A DNA stretch of 64,000 nt from Pigmentiphaga litoralis (lineage in GTDB: Bacteria; Pseudomonadota; Gammaproteobacteria; Burkholderiales; Burkholderiaceae_B), in contig NZ_JACCBP010000002.1 of assembly GCF_013408655.1 (NCBI RefSeq), positions 434,001 to 498,000 on the forward strand, in the 5' to 3' direction. The notes beneath the pieces were generated by a model, which saw only the letters and a list, made by a program, of their open reading frames with translations, had not been told where the DNA came from and did not search any database. The first letter of the stretch is position 1. Every line of letters starts with the position of its first letter. This document shows positions 16,127-25,186 of this stretch, one piece after another. A program made the position numbers and the translations under genes.

Positions 16127-16921
16127 CTACGCCGCCTGCGAGTGCCCGGCCCCGGCCAGCGATTCGCCCAGCTCGTCCAGCAGCAGCCGTTTGATCGCGA
16201 CGAATTCCGGGATGGTCCGATCCCGCGACAATCCGCGCGGCACAGGCACGATGCGCTGAATGCGCCCGGGGCGCGGCGACATCACCACCACCCGGTCCGA
16301 CAGAAAGATCGCCTCTTCCACATCGTGCGTCACCAGCACCATCGGCACTTGCTGCTCTTGCCAGACCCGCCGCAACTCGGTCTGCATGTTCAGCCGATTG
16401 AAGGCATCCAGCGCCCCAAACGGTTCGTCCAGCAACAGCAGCTTGGGGCGTGCGGTCAGGGCGCGCGCGATTGCCACCCGCTGCGCCATGCCGCCCGACA
16501 GCTGGAACGGGAACGCGTCTTCAAAGCCTTGCAGACCCACCAGGTCGATCCGCGACTGGATACGCTCGGCCTTCTCGACCTTGCTGAGAGGCGCTTCCTG
16601 AATTGCCAGCCCGACGTTCTGCCGGACCGACAGCCACGGGAACAAGCGGTGTTCCTGGAACACGATGCCGCGTTCCAGGCTCGGGCCGATGATGGCCTGC
16701 CCGTCGAATGTAATGGCGCCCGTGAACGCCTTGTCGAGCCCGGCCACCAGCCGCAGCAGCGTCGACTTGCCGCAGCCGCTATGGCCGATGATGCTGACGA
16801 ATTCGCCAGGCGCGACGGACAAGGACACCCGGTCAAGCGCCAGCGTGCTTCCGTGCGCAGAGGGGTAGGTCTTGCTGACGTCACGCAAGACCAGGGCGTC
16901 AGGGGATTGGGTTGCGGTCAT
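16127..16921 (-). CDS. ABC transporter ATP-binding protein, nitrate/sulfonate/taurine type
   Basis: 264 residues from the ATG at 16921 (GAGAG upstream). Walker A is GHSGCGKST (46-54), the Q-loop GIVFQEHRLFPW, the signature LSGGMAQRVAIARAL, Walker B LLLLDEPFGALD and the switch His in LVTHDVEEA. This is the SsuB/TauB/NrtD group. It lies downstream of the permease gene (105 bp gap) on the minus strand, while the binding-protein gene is divergent to their right. The substrate cannot be decided from the ATPase; sulfonates, taurine, nitrate, cyanate and pyrimidine precursors are all possible. Confidence 0.93.
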   Translation of the reverse strand: MTATQSPDALVLRDVSKTYPSAHGSTLALDRVSLSVAPGEFVSIIGHSGCGKSTLLRLVAGLDKAFTGAITFDGQAIIGPSLERGIVFQEHRLFPWLSVRQNVGLAIQEAPLSKVEKAERIQSRIDLVGLQGFEDAFPFQLSGGMAQRVAIARALTARPKLLLLDEPFGALDAFNRLNMQTELRRVWQEQQVPMVLVTHDVEEAIFLSDRVVVMSPRPGRIQRIVPVPRGLSRDRTIPEFVAIKRLLLDELGESLAGAGHSQAA

Positions 16922-17026
16922 CAAGCTCTCGTGAATGAAAAAATGCGGGTGGTACGCGATCGTGCTGTTGGTGGCACGGGCGCGCATCGTGCCAGGAGCG
17001 CGCGTCATGCCATGGCGACACGACGC

Positions 17027-18037
17027 TCACACCGTGGCGACGCGCTTCCAGCGGCTGGCGCGGCGTTCCAGGGATCCGATCACGCCGTACTCCAGCACCG
17101 CCATCACCGCGGCGAACGCCAGTGTCCAGGCCAGCACGGCCGCCACGTTTTGCGAACTGAACTCGCTATTCAACTGGTAGCCCACGCCGCTCGACAGCCC
17201 GAACACTTCGACCAGCACGATCACCTTCCACGCCAGCGACAGCCCCAGCCGTGTGCCACTCAGCAGAAAGGGCACCAGGGTCGGAAACCATAGCAATCGC
17301 AAGCGCGCCAGCCGCGACAGCTGAAACACACTGGCCATCTCGACCAGATCCGCATTGACCGACCGGATGCCCTGGGCCACGCTCAACGTCAGCGCGGGGG
17401 CAATGCCCAATGCAACGGCCAGCGTCGAACTGATCAGCGACATGCCGAACCAGATGATGCACAACAGCGCCCACACCAGACCGGGCACGGTCAGGCCGAT
17501 CAGAATGGCCGGCTCCAGGAACTGCTGCAGCTTGCGGCTGCGCCCCATGCCGATGCCGGCGATCAAGGCCACCGCAAACGCCAGCACAAAGCCCAGCGCC
17601 ACCCGTTGCAGGGTGACCACCATCTGCGACACGAAACTGCCGTCGCTCAGTATCACGCCCAGGGCTTGCCCGACTTCTTCGACGCCCGGGATCAGCGGGT
17701 TGTGCAACGCGCGCGCCATGCCTTCCCAGCCGATGGCCAGAAGCACAAGAAAGGCGGCCGGCATGGCGATCGCCCACAGGGTAGGTGCAGAGCGGGAGGG
17801 TGATCGTTCGGGCGCCGACGATGCGTGGGATGCCGTTGCCGTAGGTGACAGCGCTGGGGCCACGGGGACCAGTGCGGCGGGGGCCAGTGCGGCAGCCGGG
17901 GATCCCTGCGCCAGCAGACCGGATGACGAGGTCGCCTGCAGGCTGGTCTGCACATTGACTGGCGGGTGGGCGAGCACACCCTGCGGGTGCGCAGGCGCGT
18001 GGGTCGGCCGGCCTATGAGTGCGGCGTTGGCGCTCAT
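17027..18037 (-). CDS. ABC transporter permease, nitrate/sulfonate/taurine type
   Basis: 336 residues with the ATG at 18037. The permease proper begins around residue 90 (LWAIAMPAAFLVLLAIGWEG), with about six membrane helices and an EAA-like loop in 'MASVFQLSRLARLRLLWFPT', which docks to the ATPase. The first 90 residues are Ala/Pro/Ser-rich low complexity and are not part of the family, whose usual length is about 260, so translation might begin later. The frame is also open upstream of the ATG through a 12-bp repeat. Partner ATPase downstream, binding protein divergent. Confidence 0.88.
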   Translation of the reverse strand: MSANAALIGRPTHAPAHPQGVLAHPPVNVQTSLQATSSSGLLAQGSPAAALAPAALVPVAPALSPTATASHASSAPERSPSRSAPTLWAIAMPAAFLVLLAIGWEGMARALHNPLIPGVEEVGQALGVILSDGSFVSQMVVTLQRVALGFVLAFAVALIAGIGMGRSRKLQQFLEPAILIGLTVPGLVWALLCIIWFGMSLISSTLAVALGIAPALTLSVAQGIRSVNADLVEMASVFQLSRLARLRLLWFPTLVPFLLSGTRLGLSLAWKVIVLVEVFGLSSGVGYQLNSEFSSQNVAAVLAWTLAFAAVMAVLEYGVIGSLERRASRWKRVATV

Positions 18038-18059
18038 GTCAGAACTGTCCGCGCAAAGT

Positions 18060-18155
18060 GATGGGTGCGCTGTGGGATGAGCGATCGGCTGCACGATGGG
18101 GTGCGCGATCGGGTGCACGCTGGGATGCGCGGTCTGGTGCACGGTCGGGTGCACG
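18060..18155. repeat. 12-bp tandem repeat upstream of the permease gene
   Basis: Eight consecutive 12-bp units close to ATCGGGTGCACG, diverged by one to five bases. Read on the minus strand, in frame with the permease, they would encode tetrapeptides of the type HPTV/HPSV/HPIA. The array starts 22 bp upstream of the permease ATG, so it may lie in the leader or in an extended N-terminus. Confidence 0.7.
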
Positions 18156-18390
18156 GAAAGCGGCGGAGATCGGAGAAAACAAAGAAGGCACGACAGGGAC
18201 TCCGGGTCAATCACGGGACGACCCATGATAGGCGTCGCGTCCCTGCGCGATAACGCACGATTCGGCGCATGCATATACGAAAACCGCGTAAGCAGTACCG
18301 AATCGACAGGCTGCCTGGCAGGGCATTGACCTGAAAGCGGCCAACGTGGCGTTGGCTCGAACGCAAGCCAGGCGGCTTGGATTCGCATGC

Positions 18391-18595
18391 TGCCGTGACC
18401 GTAACGGTGACCCAGGCCTCGACGCGTGGCCGTGCCCTCTACCGCGCCCGCGACACGTGGCCGTAACTGTGAGGCGTGGCCATGACGCGCGACCGTGACG
18501 CCTGGCCGTAACTGTGACCGTGGCCATAACTGTGACCGTGGCCGTGACTGTGACACGTGGCCGTGACCTCGGCTGTGACCATGATGCGTGGCCTT
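18391..18595. repeat. GTGGCCGTAACTGTGACC-type repeat region between permease and binding-protein genes
   Basis: Imperfect copies of an 18-19-bp motif, such as GTGGCCATAACTGTGACC at 18520-18537, are strung together through this stretch; the best-ordered part is 18455-18590. It lies in the 664-bp divergent gap 18038-18701, which also holds the 12-bp array. The remaining bases (18156-18390 and 18596-18701) show no feature I can name. Promoters for both transcription units must be here. Confidence 0.7.
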
Positions 18596-18701
18596 CCTCG
18601 AAATGCGCATATGCATCGACCCATTCCTTCGTTGGACCGTAGGGACGCAGACGCCACACTGTCCAGGAACCCGTCCTGTCGACGCGCCCCGCAAAGGTCT
18701 T

Positions 18702-19904
18702 ATGTACGACGCACGCACACCTTCTCTTCACGACAACTCATCAACCGCTGGAAACTTCTTTGGCAAGAACCCGGCTGCCCGCATCGCGACTGGCGGATTG
18801 GGCGCCGCTGGCATCTCGTCTGCTGACATGCTCGCCGCCGACAGTCTGGATGCCACGGCCGCCGGAAGCCCGATGCCCGGTTTGAACCCGACCCTGCGCA
18901 TCGACCCGCGTGACGATGCGCCAGAATCGGTCAGCCGCCGCCGCGTGGCGTTCGCGTTGATCGGCATGGCGCTGGCCGGTCTGGGCGTGTCGCAACGCGA
19001 TGCGTTCGCCGCAGGCGGCTTGCCGGTCAAGTTGACGAGTGGAGGGCCGGGGTCGGCTGAAACCTTGGCGTCGGCGCTGTTCAAGGCCTTGCCTGATCTG
19101 ACCCAGGGCTTGGATATCGACTGGGTCGGCGGCGATCCGGGACAGGTGCAGACCCTGCTGCTGTCGGGCGCCGTGCAGAGCAGCGCCTACGGCGCGCTGG
19201 GTGCGGCCGAAGCGCAATTGAAGGGCAACGACATCGTCATCTTCGGGCCCAAGATTTCCAATCACGGCGCCTGGCTGGTGCGAGGGGACAGCCCCTTCCA
19301 GCACCCACGCGACCTGAAGGGCAAACGTATCGCCACCTTGCCGCAGACCAGCGACACCTATCGTCAGGCACGCATGGCGGCGGCGTTGCACGGGCTCGAT
19401 CTGCGCAAGGACTTCGAAGTCATCCACGGCGCACCCATCGCCAATCTGGCCTTGTTCAATCGGGGCGACGTCGATGCGATCATTGCCATCGAACCGACCG
19501 CGTCGCGCATCATCGGGAACGGCGCGCGCGAAATCGCCAACGTGGCTGCGCAGTGGAAAGAAGCCACCGGCGATAGCGCGCCGTTGTTCCTGGTCGGCAA
19601 CGGCGGACGGCGCGACTGGGTGGAAGGCAACAAGCCCACCGCAAAAAGGGTGGCCGACGCCTTCCTGGCCGTGAACGGGCTGATCCGCAAGGATCCGGAA
19701 CTGGCGGCTAGATATCACAAGGCCATCGGCATTCCCGACACCGAGACCGCCGCCATCAAGCTGCTGCCCGACCGCCTGGCGCGCATCTTCGTCCCCACCT
19801 GGGGCGACGCCGAGTTCGCCAACATCGACCGCCAGCTGGCCGAAGCGGTCAAGCTCGGCCTGCTCGCAAAGAAGCCGGACCGCCCCGTCTACACACGTGT
19901 GTGA
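18702..19904 (+). CDS. ABC transporter substrate-binding protein with Tat-like signal
   Basis: 400 residues from the ATG at 18702 (AAAGGT upstream); an ATG at 18873 preceded by GGAAG would remove 57 poorly structured residues and may be the true start. The export signal is SRRRVAFALIGMALAGLG followed by DAFAAGG: the twin arginine and mild hydrophobic core suggest the Tat pathway. The mature part resembles NitT/TauT-type receptors (FGPKISNHGAWLVRGDSP, GKRIATLPQTSDTY, NRGDVDAIIAIEPTASRI). It should deliver an anionic organic or inorganic ligand to the divergently encoded permease and ATPase. Confidence 0.85.
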   Translation: MYDARTPSLHDNSSTAGNFFGKNPAARIATGGLGAAGISSADMLAADSLDATAAGSPMPGLNPTLRIDPRDDAPESVSRRRVAFALIGMALAGLGVSQRDAFAAGGLPVKLTSGGPGSAETLASALFKALPDLTQGLDIDWVGGDPGQVQTLLLSGAVQSSAYGALGAAEAQLKGNDIVIFGPKISNHGAWLVRGDSPFQHPRDLKGKRIATLPQTSDTYRQARMAAALHGLDLRKDFEVIHGAPIANLALFNRGDVDAIIAIEPTASRIIGNGAREIANVAAQWKEATGDSAPLFLVGNGGRRDWVEGNKPTAKRVADAFLAVNGLIRKDPELAARYHKAIGIPDTETAAIKLLPDRLARIFVPTWGDAEFANIDRQLAEAVKLGLLAKKPDRPVYTRV

Positions 19905-19998
19905 CGAACCGGCCCGAGGCCCGGCCCAGCCACGGCCTCAGGCTCAGCCAAGCCCTGAACCCAGGTCCGACCACCGGCCTTAGCCCTATTCCCAGCCC

Positions 19999-20976
19999 TC
20001 AATCGGCGCTGATGTTGTTCTCTTTCGCGACTTTCTTCCAGAGCGGCACTTCTTCCTGGATGATCTTCGTGAACTCGGCCGACGTGTTGCTGGTCGGGAT
20101 CATGCCCAGCGCCTGGATGCGTTTCTTCACCTCGGGGTCGCCCACGGCGCGTGCGATCTCCTGTTCCAGTTTGCGGATGATGGGCTCGGGCGTGCCGGCC
20201 GGCGCCAGGACGCCGCTCCATAGTTCCACCTTCAGGTCGATGCCCAGTTCGGTCAGCGTCGGGACATTCGGGTAGTCGGCCATACGTTCTGCCGATGTCA
20301 CGGCCAATGCCTTGGCGCGATTGCCCTGCAGCGCGGTGGAGGCCGGACCCGGATCGACCAGCGTCATCGTCACATCGCCGGCCATGACCGCCGAGACCGA
20401 TTCGTTGCTGCCCTTGTAAGGAATGCGGGTGAACTTGCCGCCCGTCTTGCTGTTGAACAATTCGGAGACCAGCTGGAATGACGCGGCGCTTGCACCGTAG
20501 TTGGCTTTTTCCGGCGACTTGATCGAAAAGTCGACCAGTTCCTTGACCGTCTTGGCCGGGTTGTTGGCCTGCGTCAGCAGCACCAGCGGGAAGGTGGCCG
20601 CCAGCGACACCGGGGTGAAATCTTCCGGTTTGTAGCTGAGCTTGGAATACAGCGCAGGGTTAAACGAGATCGGACCGCTGGCGCCCCACAGCAGGGTGTA
20701 GCCATCCGGCTTGGCCTTGGCCACCACGTTCGCGCCGATGATGGACGCGACGCCGGGCCGGTTTTCAATGATCACGGGTTGGCCCATGTTGGCGGCCATC
20801 CGTTCACCCACGACGCGCGCCAGCACGTCGTTGCCGCCGCCTGCCGCATAGCCGACGATGATGGTGATGGGTTTGGTCGGGAACGCGGCCGGCGCGCTTG
20901 CCGAGTGCGCCAGGCCGAAAGGCGCCGCACAGATCAGGGCGGCGGTGGCAACGTGCCAGGCATGCTTCGTATACAT
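19999..20976 (-). CDS. Bug/TctC-family periplasmic solute-binding protein
   Basis: 325 residues; the ATG at 20976 follows GGAGGAAG. Signal peptide to about HSASA, then PTKPITIIVGYAAGGGNDVL, 'PVIIENRPGVASIIGANVV' and 'AKPDGYTLLW', all standard family signatures. Last gene of the minus-strand catabolic cluster, 93 bp after the ThDP enzyme, so it probably captures that pathway's carboxylate substrate. The ligand is unknown. The 94-bp gap to the preceding convergent gene has no feature. Confidence 0.93.
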   Translation of the reverse strand: MYTKHAWHVATAALICAAPFGLAHSASAPAAFPTKPITIIVGYAAGGGNDVLARVVGERMAANMGQPVIIENRPGVASIIGANVVAKAKPDGYTLLWGASGPISFNPALYSKLSYKPEDFTPVSLAATFPLVLLTQANNPAKTVKELVDFSIKSPEKANYGASAASFQLVSELFNSKTGGKFTRIPYKGSNESVSAVMAGDVTMTLVDPGPASTALQGNRAKALAVTSAERMADYPNVPTLTELGIDLKVELWSGVLAPAGTPEPIIRKLEQEIARAVGDPEVKKRIQALGMIPTSNTSAEFTKIIQEEVPLWKKVAKENNISAD

Positions 20977-21069
20977 CTCTGTCTTCCTCCGGTACTGGAA
21001 AGATCGTTGTCTTTCCATGTCGTTGTGAGAACTGCTGCAAAGCGGGTAAAGAGTCCTGGCGCGTTCGAA

Positions 21070-22791
21070 TCAGATGGATCCAATACGCACATTGAGCACG
21101 GCGGCCTGCCCGGCATCCACGGCCTTCAGGCAGCGGGCAATCGCGGCTTCGACCTCGGCCGGATCGTCGATGCATTCGCCGTACGCACCAAACGCGGCGC
21201 CTACCTGTTCGAAAGCGCGCACGTTGTCGCCTACGCCCAGCTTGGCCTGGAAGTCGTTGCTGTCGGCCGCCGCGCCGTCGGGGTAGACGCGCAGCACGGC
21301 TTCCTTCACGGCCTGCCAGCCACTGTTGTCGAGCACGATGGTGAATATCGGAATGCCATAGCGCTGTGCGGTCGCGTAGACCGAAGTGGGCGTCGAAAAA
21401 TGGAAGCCTCCATCCCCCACGACCTGCACCACACGCACGTCCGGCTTGGCCAGCTTTGCACCCAGTGCGATGCCGGCGCTGTAGCCCAGGCCCCCGCCGG
21501 CGCAGCCGATCAGGGACAGGGGTTCGGTGCGCGGAATCTGGTTGAGCACGGCAAAGGTATTGCGGACGGCCTCGTTGACGACGATGTCGGTCGGCGCAAT
21601 CAGCTTGCCCAGGGTGGCGCATACATGCGCAGGCGAGATCGCGCCCTTCTTGCCGATGTCTTGCGCCACCTTCGCAATGGCTTGCCGCCGCTGCGTATTG
21701 GCGCTTTCCCAGCCTTCAATACGGGCTGCAACCGCCTTGCGAAACGCGTCGTCGGCACGCTGTTCGACGATCTCGATCACCTGCTGCAGGACGGTGGCGC
21801 AGTCGGCCTGGATCCGCATGTCGGTGCGAAAGCCCCACATCGGAAAATCTTTCTTGATCGTGTCGACGTCGATGTGGATCCATTCGGTCGACGGATCTTC
21901 CTGCGCGTACTTGGGCAGCCACGGCACGTCGACATCCAGCAGCAGACCCAGGTCGGCGCCCGCCAGCGCCTTGCCCGGATCGAAGCCGCCAAAGCAGGGC
22001 GACTCGCGCGACACGCTGATCGTGGTGGGGCTGAATTCGTATACCTTGAGGCCGCACAGCATGGCCAGCTTTTCCAGCGCGTGCACGGCGTCGGCCTTGC
22101 GACCGACATACGACGTGATGACGATGGGCTCGCGCGCCGCCATCAGCCGCGACGCGATGGCCTCGGCCACGGTGGGCGCAACGCCGCCGGCCTGCACCGC
22201 GCCATAGTGTTCGCCGTTGAAGTCCCGGATGCGGTCCGCTTCCCACTCTTCGGCCAGCACTTCGCGCGGCAAGGTCAGATAGACCGGCCCCGGAGGATCG
22301 CTCTGCATGACCGAATGGGCGCGGCGCAGCACTTCCTTGGCGACCACGCCCGTCGGCAGCGAATAGTCCCATTTCACATAAGGGCGCACCAGGCTGGCGA
22401 TGTCGAACGGGTCCTGAACAAAGTGGACATAATTGTCACGTGACCCGGGCAGCTCGCCGCGCAGGGTGTAGGGCGAGCGGCCTGCCATCAGCATGACCGG
22501 AATGCGGGTGCGGAACATGTTGTGCATGCCCATGGCCGCATTGGCCGTGCCGGCGTCCACGTGCACCATGACCGCCTGTCCCTTGCCGGTCACCGCGGCG
22601 TAACCCATGGCCATATGCATCGCGACGTTTTCATGCGGAACGAGCATGACGGTCGGATGCGCGCGGCCTTCTTTCTTCCACTGCGCAAAGGCTTCGATCA
22701 GAGACACATGGTCGGTGCCGAAGTTGGAGAAGATGTAATCGATGCCGAGGCCGGTCAGGCCTTCGACAAAGTAATGGGCGCTGCTGCGCAT
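21070..22791 (-). CDS. Thiamine-diphosphate-dependent enzyme (acetolactate synthase/decarboxylase-like)
   Basis: 573 residues; the ATG at 22791 is chosen because GGAG lies 7 nt before it (a GTG two codons earlier is possible). The N-terminal Pyr domain has the catalytic Glu in 'LVPHENVAMHMAMGYAA'. The C-terminal PP domain has the ThDP-Mg motif GDGGFHF ... LDNSGW. The middle segment is typical of this fold. The ALDH gene immediately upstream suggests a 2-oxoacid decarboxylase whose aldehyde product is oxidised next. A carboligase role cannot be excluded. It is not a normal IlvB, which would pair with a regulatory subunit. Confidence 0.85.
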   Translation of the reverse strand: MRSSAHYFVEGLTGLGIDYIFSNFGTDHVSLIEAFAQWKKEGRAHPTVMLVPHENVAMHMAMGYAAVTGKGQAVMVHVDAGTANAAMGMHNMFRTRIPVMLMAGRSPYTLRGELPGSRDNYVHFVQDPFDIASLVRPYVKWDYSLPTGVVAKEVLRRAHSVMQSDPPGPVYLTLPREVLAEEWEADRIRDFNGEHYGAVQAGGVAPTVAEAIASRLMAAREPIVITSYVGRKADAVHALEKLAMLCGLKVYEFSPTTISVSRESPCFGGFDPGKALAGADLGLLLDVDVPWLPKYAQEDPSTEWIHIDVDTIKKDFPMWGFRTDMRIQADCATVLQQVIEIVEQRADDAFRKAVAARIEGWESANTQRRQAIAKVAQDIGKKGAISPAHVCATLGKLIAPTDIVVNEAVRNTFAVLNQIPRTEPLSLIGCAGGGLGYSAGIALGAKLAKPDVRVVQVVGDGGFHFSTPTSVYATAQRYGIPIFTIVLDNSGWQAVKEAVLRVYPDGAAADSNDFQAKLGVGDNVRAFEQVGAAFGAYGECIDDPAEVEAAIARCLKAVDAGQAAVLNVRIGSI

Positions 22792-22851
22792 GGGCACGCT
22801 CCGCGGTAAGGATGAGGGTCGGTCAATAGGACGGGGGCGAAGGCAGTGGTA

Positions 22852-24300
22852 TCAGACGCCGGTCTCGAAGTAGAAGTGTTTGGTCTGCATGAAGTCGTTC
22901 AGACCTTCCACGCCGTGCAGCTTGCCGTAGCCACTGTCGCGATAGCCGCCTGTTTCGATTTCGGCAAACAGCCGGTTATGCGTGTTGGACCAGACGGTGC
23001 CCGACCGGATACGTGTCGCCACGCGGCGCGCCTTGCGCATGTCAGTGGTCCAGACGCTGGCGGCCAGGCTGAAGCGTGTGGCGTTTGCGCGGTGCACCGC
23101 TTCGTCTTCGGTCGTAAAGCGCTCGATCACCAGCAGCGGGCCGAACAGTTCGTTCTGCACGAAGTTGCTGGCCAGGTCTTCGACTTCGACCAGGCTGGGG
23201 GTGATGAACGCGCCGCGGCCCAGTGCCCCTTCGGGGATGGCGCCGCGCAGCAGGACCTTCTGCGTGCGTTCGGCTGTTTCGACCAGACCCGCGATCCGGT
23301 CGCGGTTGGCGTTGTCGATCAGGCAAGCCATCTGGGATGACGGGTCGTTGCCGGGTCCGACTTTTACCGCCTTCAATGCCTGCGCGAGCTTGGCGGAGAA
23401 ATCGGTGTACACACTATCTTCGACCAGCACGCGAGCCACTGCCGTGCATTGCTGGCCGGCCATGACCAGTCCCCCGGCCACGATTCCCGCCACGGTCTTG
23501 TCGAGGTCGCAATCCTTGAACACGACGGCAGGTGCCTTGCCGCCCAGTTCAAGCGACAGCCGCTTGAGCGTGTCGGCCGTCGCACTGGCAATCTTTTTGC
23601 CCACGCCCGACGAACCGGTAAAGCTGATGACGTCCACATCCGGCGACTCGCACAGCCACCGCGACACTTCGGTGCCCGACTCGATGACCGAATTGATCAC
23701 CCCCTTGGGGACGCGGCTATCGCTGACCAGGCATTCCAGCACCAGGTTGTTCACCAGCGACGTCTGGTGGGCAGGCTTGATGACCACCGTGCAGCCCGCT
23801 GCCAACGCAGGAGCAAGCGACCGGACCAGCAGGGTGACCGGTGCATTCCAGGGCAGGATGATGGCGGCGACGCCCGACGGCTCGCGATCGAGCGACGAGA
23901 AGCAGCCCGGTTCGATTTCCAGGATGCGTCCGAACAGATTGCGCGCAAGGCCGGCGTAATACCGCAGCTCGGACACCCCCGCACCGATTTCCCCCAACGC
24001 TTCGCGGCGCAGTTTGCCGTTCAACGTGACAAGCCAGTCGGCAATGGTTTCTTTCTGTGCCTCGAGCCGGTCGGCAAAGGCCAGCAGCACCTCGGCGCGC
24101 AGCTTGGCGGAATTTTTCCACGCCGTGCCTTTGAAGGCGCGGACCGCAGCCGCAATGGCCGCTTCGGCTTCGGCCTTGCTGCCGTCCGCGAATTGGGCGG
24201 CGACTTCGGTGGTGGCGGGGTTGTAGCTTGGCGCGAGGGTTTCGTTGCCGCTGACGGAGCCCAGCCACTCTCCGTCGATGTAATGTCGGGCGATCTGCAT
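22852..24300 (-). CDS. NAD(P)-dependent aldehyde dehydrogenase
   Basis: 482 residues; AGGAGT precedes the ATG at 24300. Oxyanion Asn in LPWNAPVTLL, general-base Glu in LELGGKAPAVVF, and nucleophile Cys in AGQQCTAVARV; the C-terminal NELFGPLLVIERF box is present. It oxidises an aldehyde to the acid in the cytoplasm. It is 60 bp upstream of the ThDP enzyme gene and 13 bp downstream of the GST-type isomerase gene, so all are likely one transcript. The aldehyde is unknown; an aromatic or short-chain product of the ThDP enzyme is the natural guess. Confidence 0.92.
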   Translation of the reverse strand: MQIARHYIDGEWLGSVSGNETLAPSYNPATTEVAAQFADGSKAEAEAAIAAAVRAFKGTAWKNSAKLRAEVLLAFADRLEAQKETIADWLVTLNGKLRREALGEIGAGVSELRYYAGLARNLFGRILEIEPGCFSSLDREPSGVAAIILPWNAPVTLLVRSLAPALAAGCTVVIKPAHQTSLVNNLVLECLVSDSRVPKGVINSVIESGTEVSRWLCESPDVDVISFTGSSGVGKKIASATADTLKRLSLELGGKAPAVVFKDCDLDKTVAGIVAGGLVMAGQQCTAVARVLVEDSVYTDFSAKLAQALKAVKVGPGNDPSSQMACLIDNANRDRIAGLVETAERTQKVLLRGAIPEGALGRGAFITPSLVEVEDLASNFVQNELFGPLLVIERFTTEDEAVHRANATRFSLAASVWTTDMRKARRVATRIRSGTVWSNTHNRLFAEIETGGYRDSGYGKLHGVEGLNDFMQTKHFYFETGV

Positions 24301-24313
24301 GGTGACTCCTGGA

Positions 24314-24952
24314 TCAGGCGATGTAATCGGGTTGGCGTGCCGGCTCGGCGGCCACGAACGCAGGCTGCGCCGAGGCATGGGCATAGATGGCCATCACGCG
24401 GGGATAGGCGGAAAGGTCGCACTTCATGCGCAGGGCATTGGCCACTTGCGGCACGAGGCAGCAATCGGCCAGCGTTGGCGCATCACCGAAGCAGTAGGCG
24501 CCGTCGCCATGCCGTTGCAACAGGGCATCGACGCCGGACAGGCCTTCGGCCACCCAATGCCGGTACCAGGCATTGCGGCCTTCTTCGTCAACGTTGAACT
24601 GGTCTTTCAGGTAACGCAGGATGCGCAGGTTGTTGACCGGATGGATGTCGCAGGCAATGGCGTTGGACACTTCGAGCACCCGGGCGCGTTCCACCGGATC
24701 GGCGGGAATCAGTCGAGGTTCGGGAAAGCGCGCGTCAAGGTAATCGATGATCGCCAGGGATTGGGACAGGGTCACGTCTTCGTCCACTAGCGACGGCACG
24801 ACGCCCGATGGATTGACTTCCAGGTACGCGGCGTCGCGCTGCTGGCCACTGCGCAGGTTCACGCCGTGTGTGTCATAGGCCTGGCCCTTGAGGGCGAGGG
24901 CGATGCGCACGCGGTAGGACGTGGAACTGTTGAAAAAACTGTAGAGCTGCAT
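24314..24952 (-). CDS. Zeta-class GST: maleylacetoacetate or maleylpyruvate isomerase
   Basis: 212 residues, the exact family length. The glutathione-site motif is SSTSYRVRIALALKG at the N-terminus (most members have SSCSYR; here Cys is Thr). 'NPSGVVPSLVDEDVTLSQSLA' is the conserved GSH-binding segment, and the C-terminal helices carry 'ADCCLVPQVANALR'. The enzyme isomerises a cis ring-cleavage product to the trans form using glutathione. With the FAH-type hydrolase gene nearby, either the gentisate route (maleylpyruvate) or the homogentisate route (maleylacetoacetate) is possible. The context has no ring-cleaving dioxygenase to decide. Confidence 0.88.
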   Translation of the reverse strand: MQLYSFFNSSTSYRVRIALALKGQAYDTHGVNLRSGQQRDAAYLEVNPSGVVPSLVDEDVTLSQSLAIIDYLDARFPEPRLIPADPVERARVLEVSNAIACDIHPVNNLRILRYLKDQFNVDEEGRNAWYRHWVAEGLSGVDALLQRHGDGAYCFGDAPTLADCCLVPQVANALRMKCDLSAYPRVMAIYAHASAQPAFVAAEPARQPDYIA

Positions 24953-25186
24953 GAAAGGACACTCCGTGAAATACGGGCCGTGAAACACAAGGCGCGAGCC
25001 GTGCCGCAAGCACATTGCGACACGGCCGGAAAAATGAGCAGGTTCAGACTTGAGCGAGTATCAACCCTTGCTGGACATCCGTCCAGATGACGATTTTGTC
25101 CTATGGACGAAAGCATCCATCGGACGAAAGCATCCATCGGTCGAACTCCCATTGGAGCTGTCCAGGCGGGTGCCGCCCTGCCGTCC

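Noticed and set aside
18060..18595. Possible CRISPR array
   Set aside because: Units are adjacent with no unique spacers, only 12-19 bp long and degenerate; no cas genes.
18439..18657. Peptide with GHGHSYGHGHSYG repeats on the minus strand
   Set aside because: Translation of the GTGGCC-type DNA repeat. No start signal and the repeat unit varies in length, so a metal-binding protein is not supported.
21070..22791. Biosynthetic acetolactate synthase IlvB
   Set aside because: No IlvN small subunit or ilvC nearby; the ALDH gene next to it suggests a catabolic ThDP enzyme.
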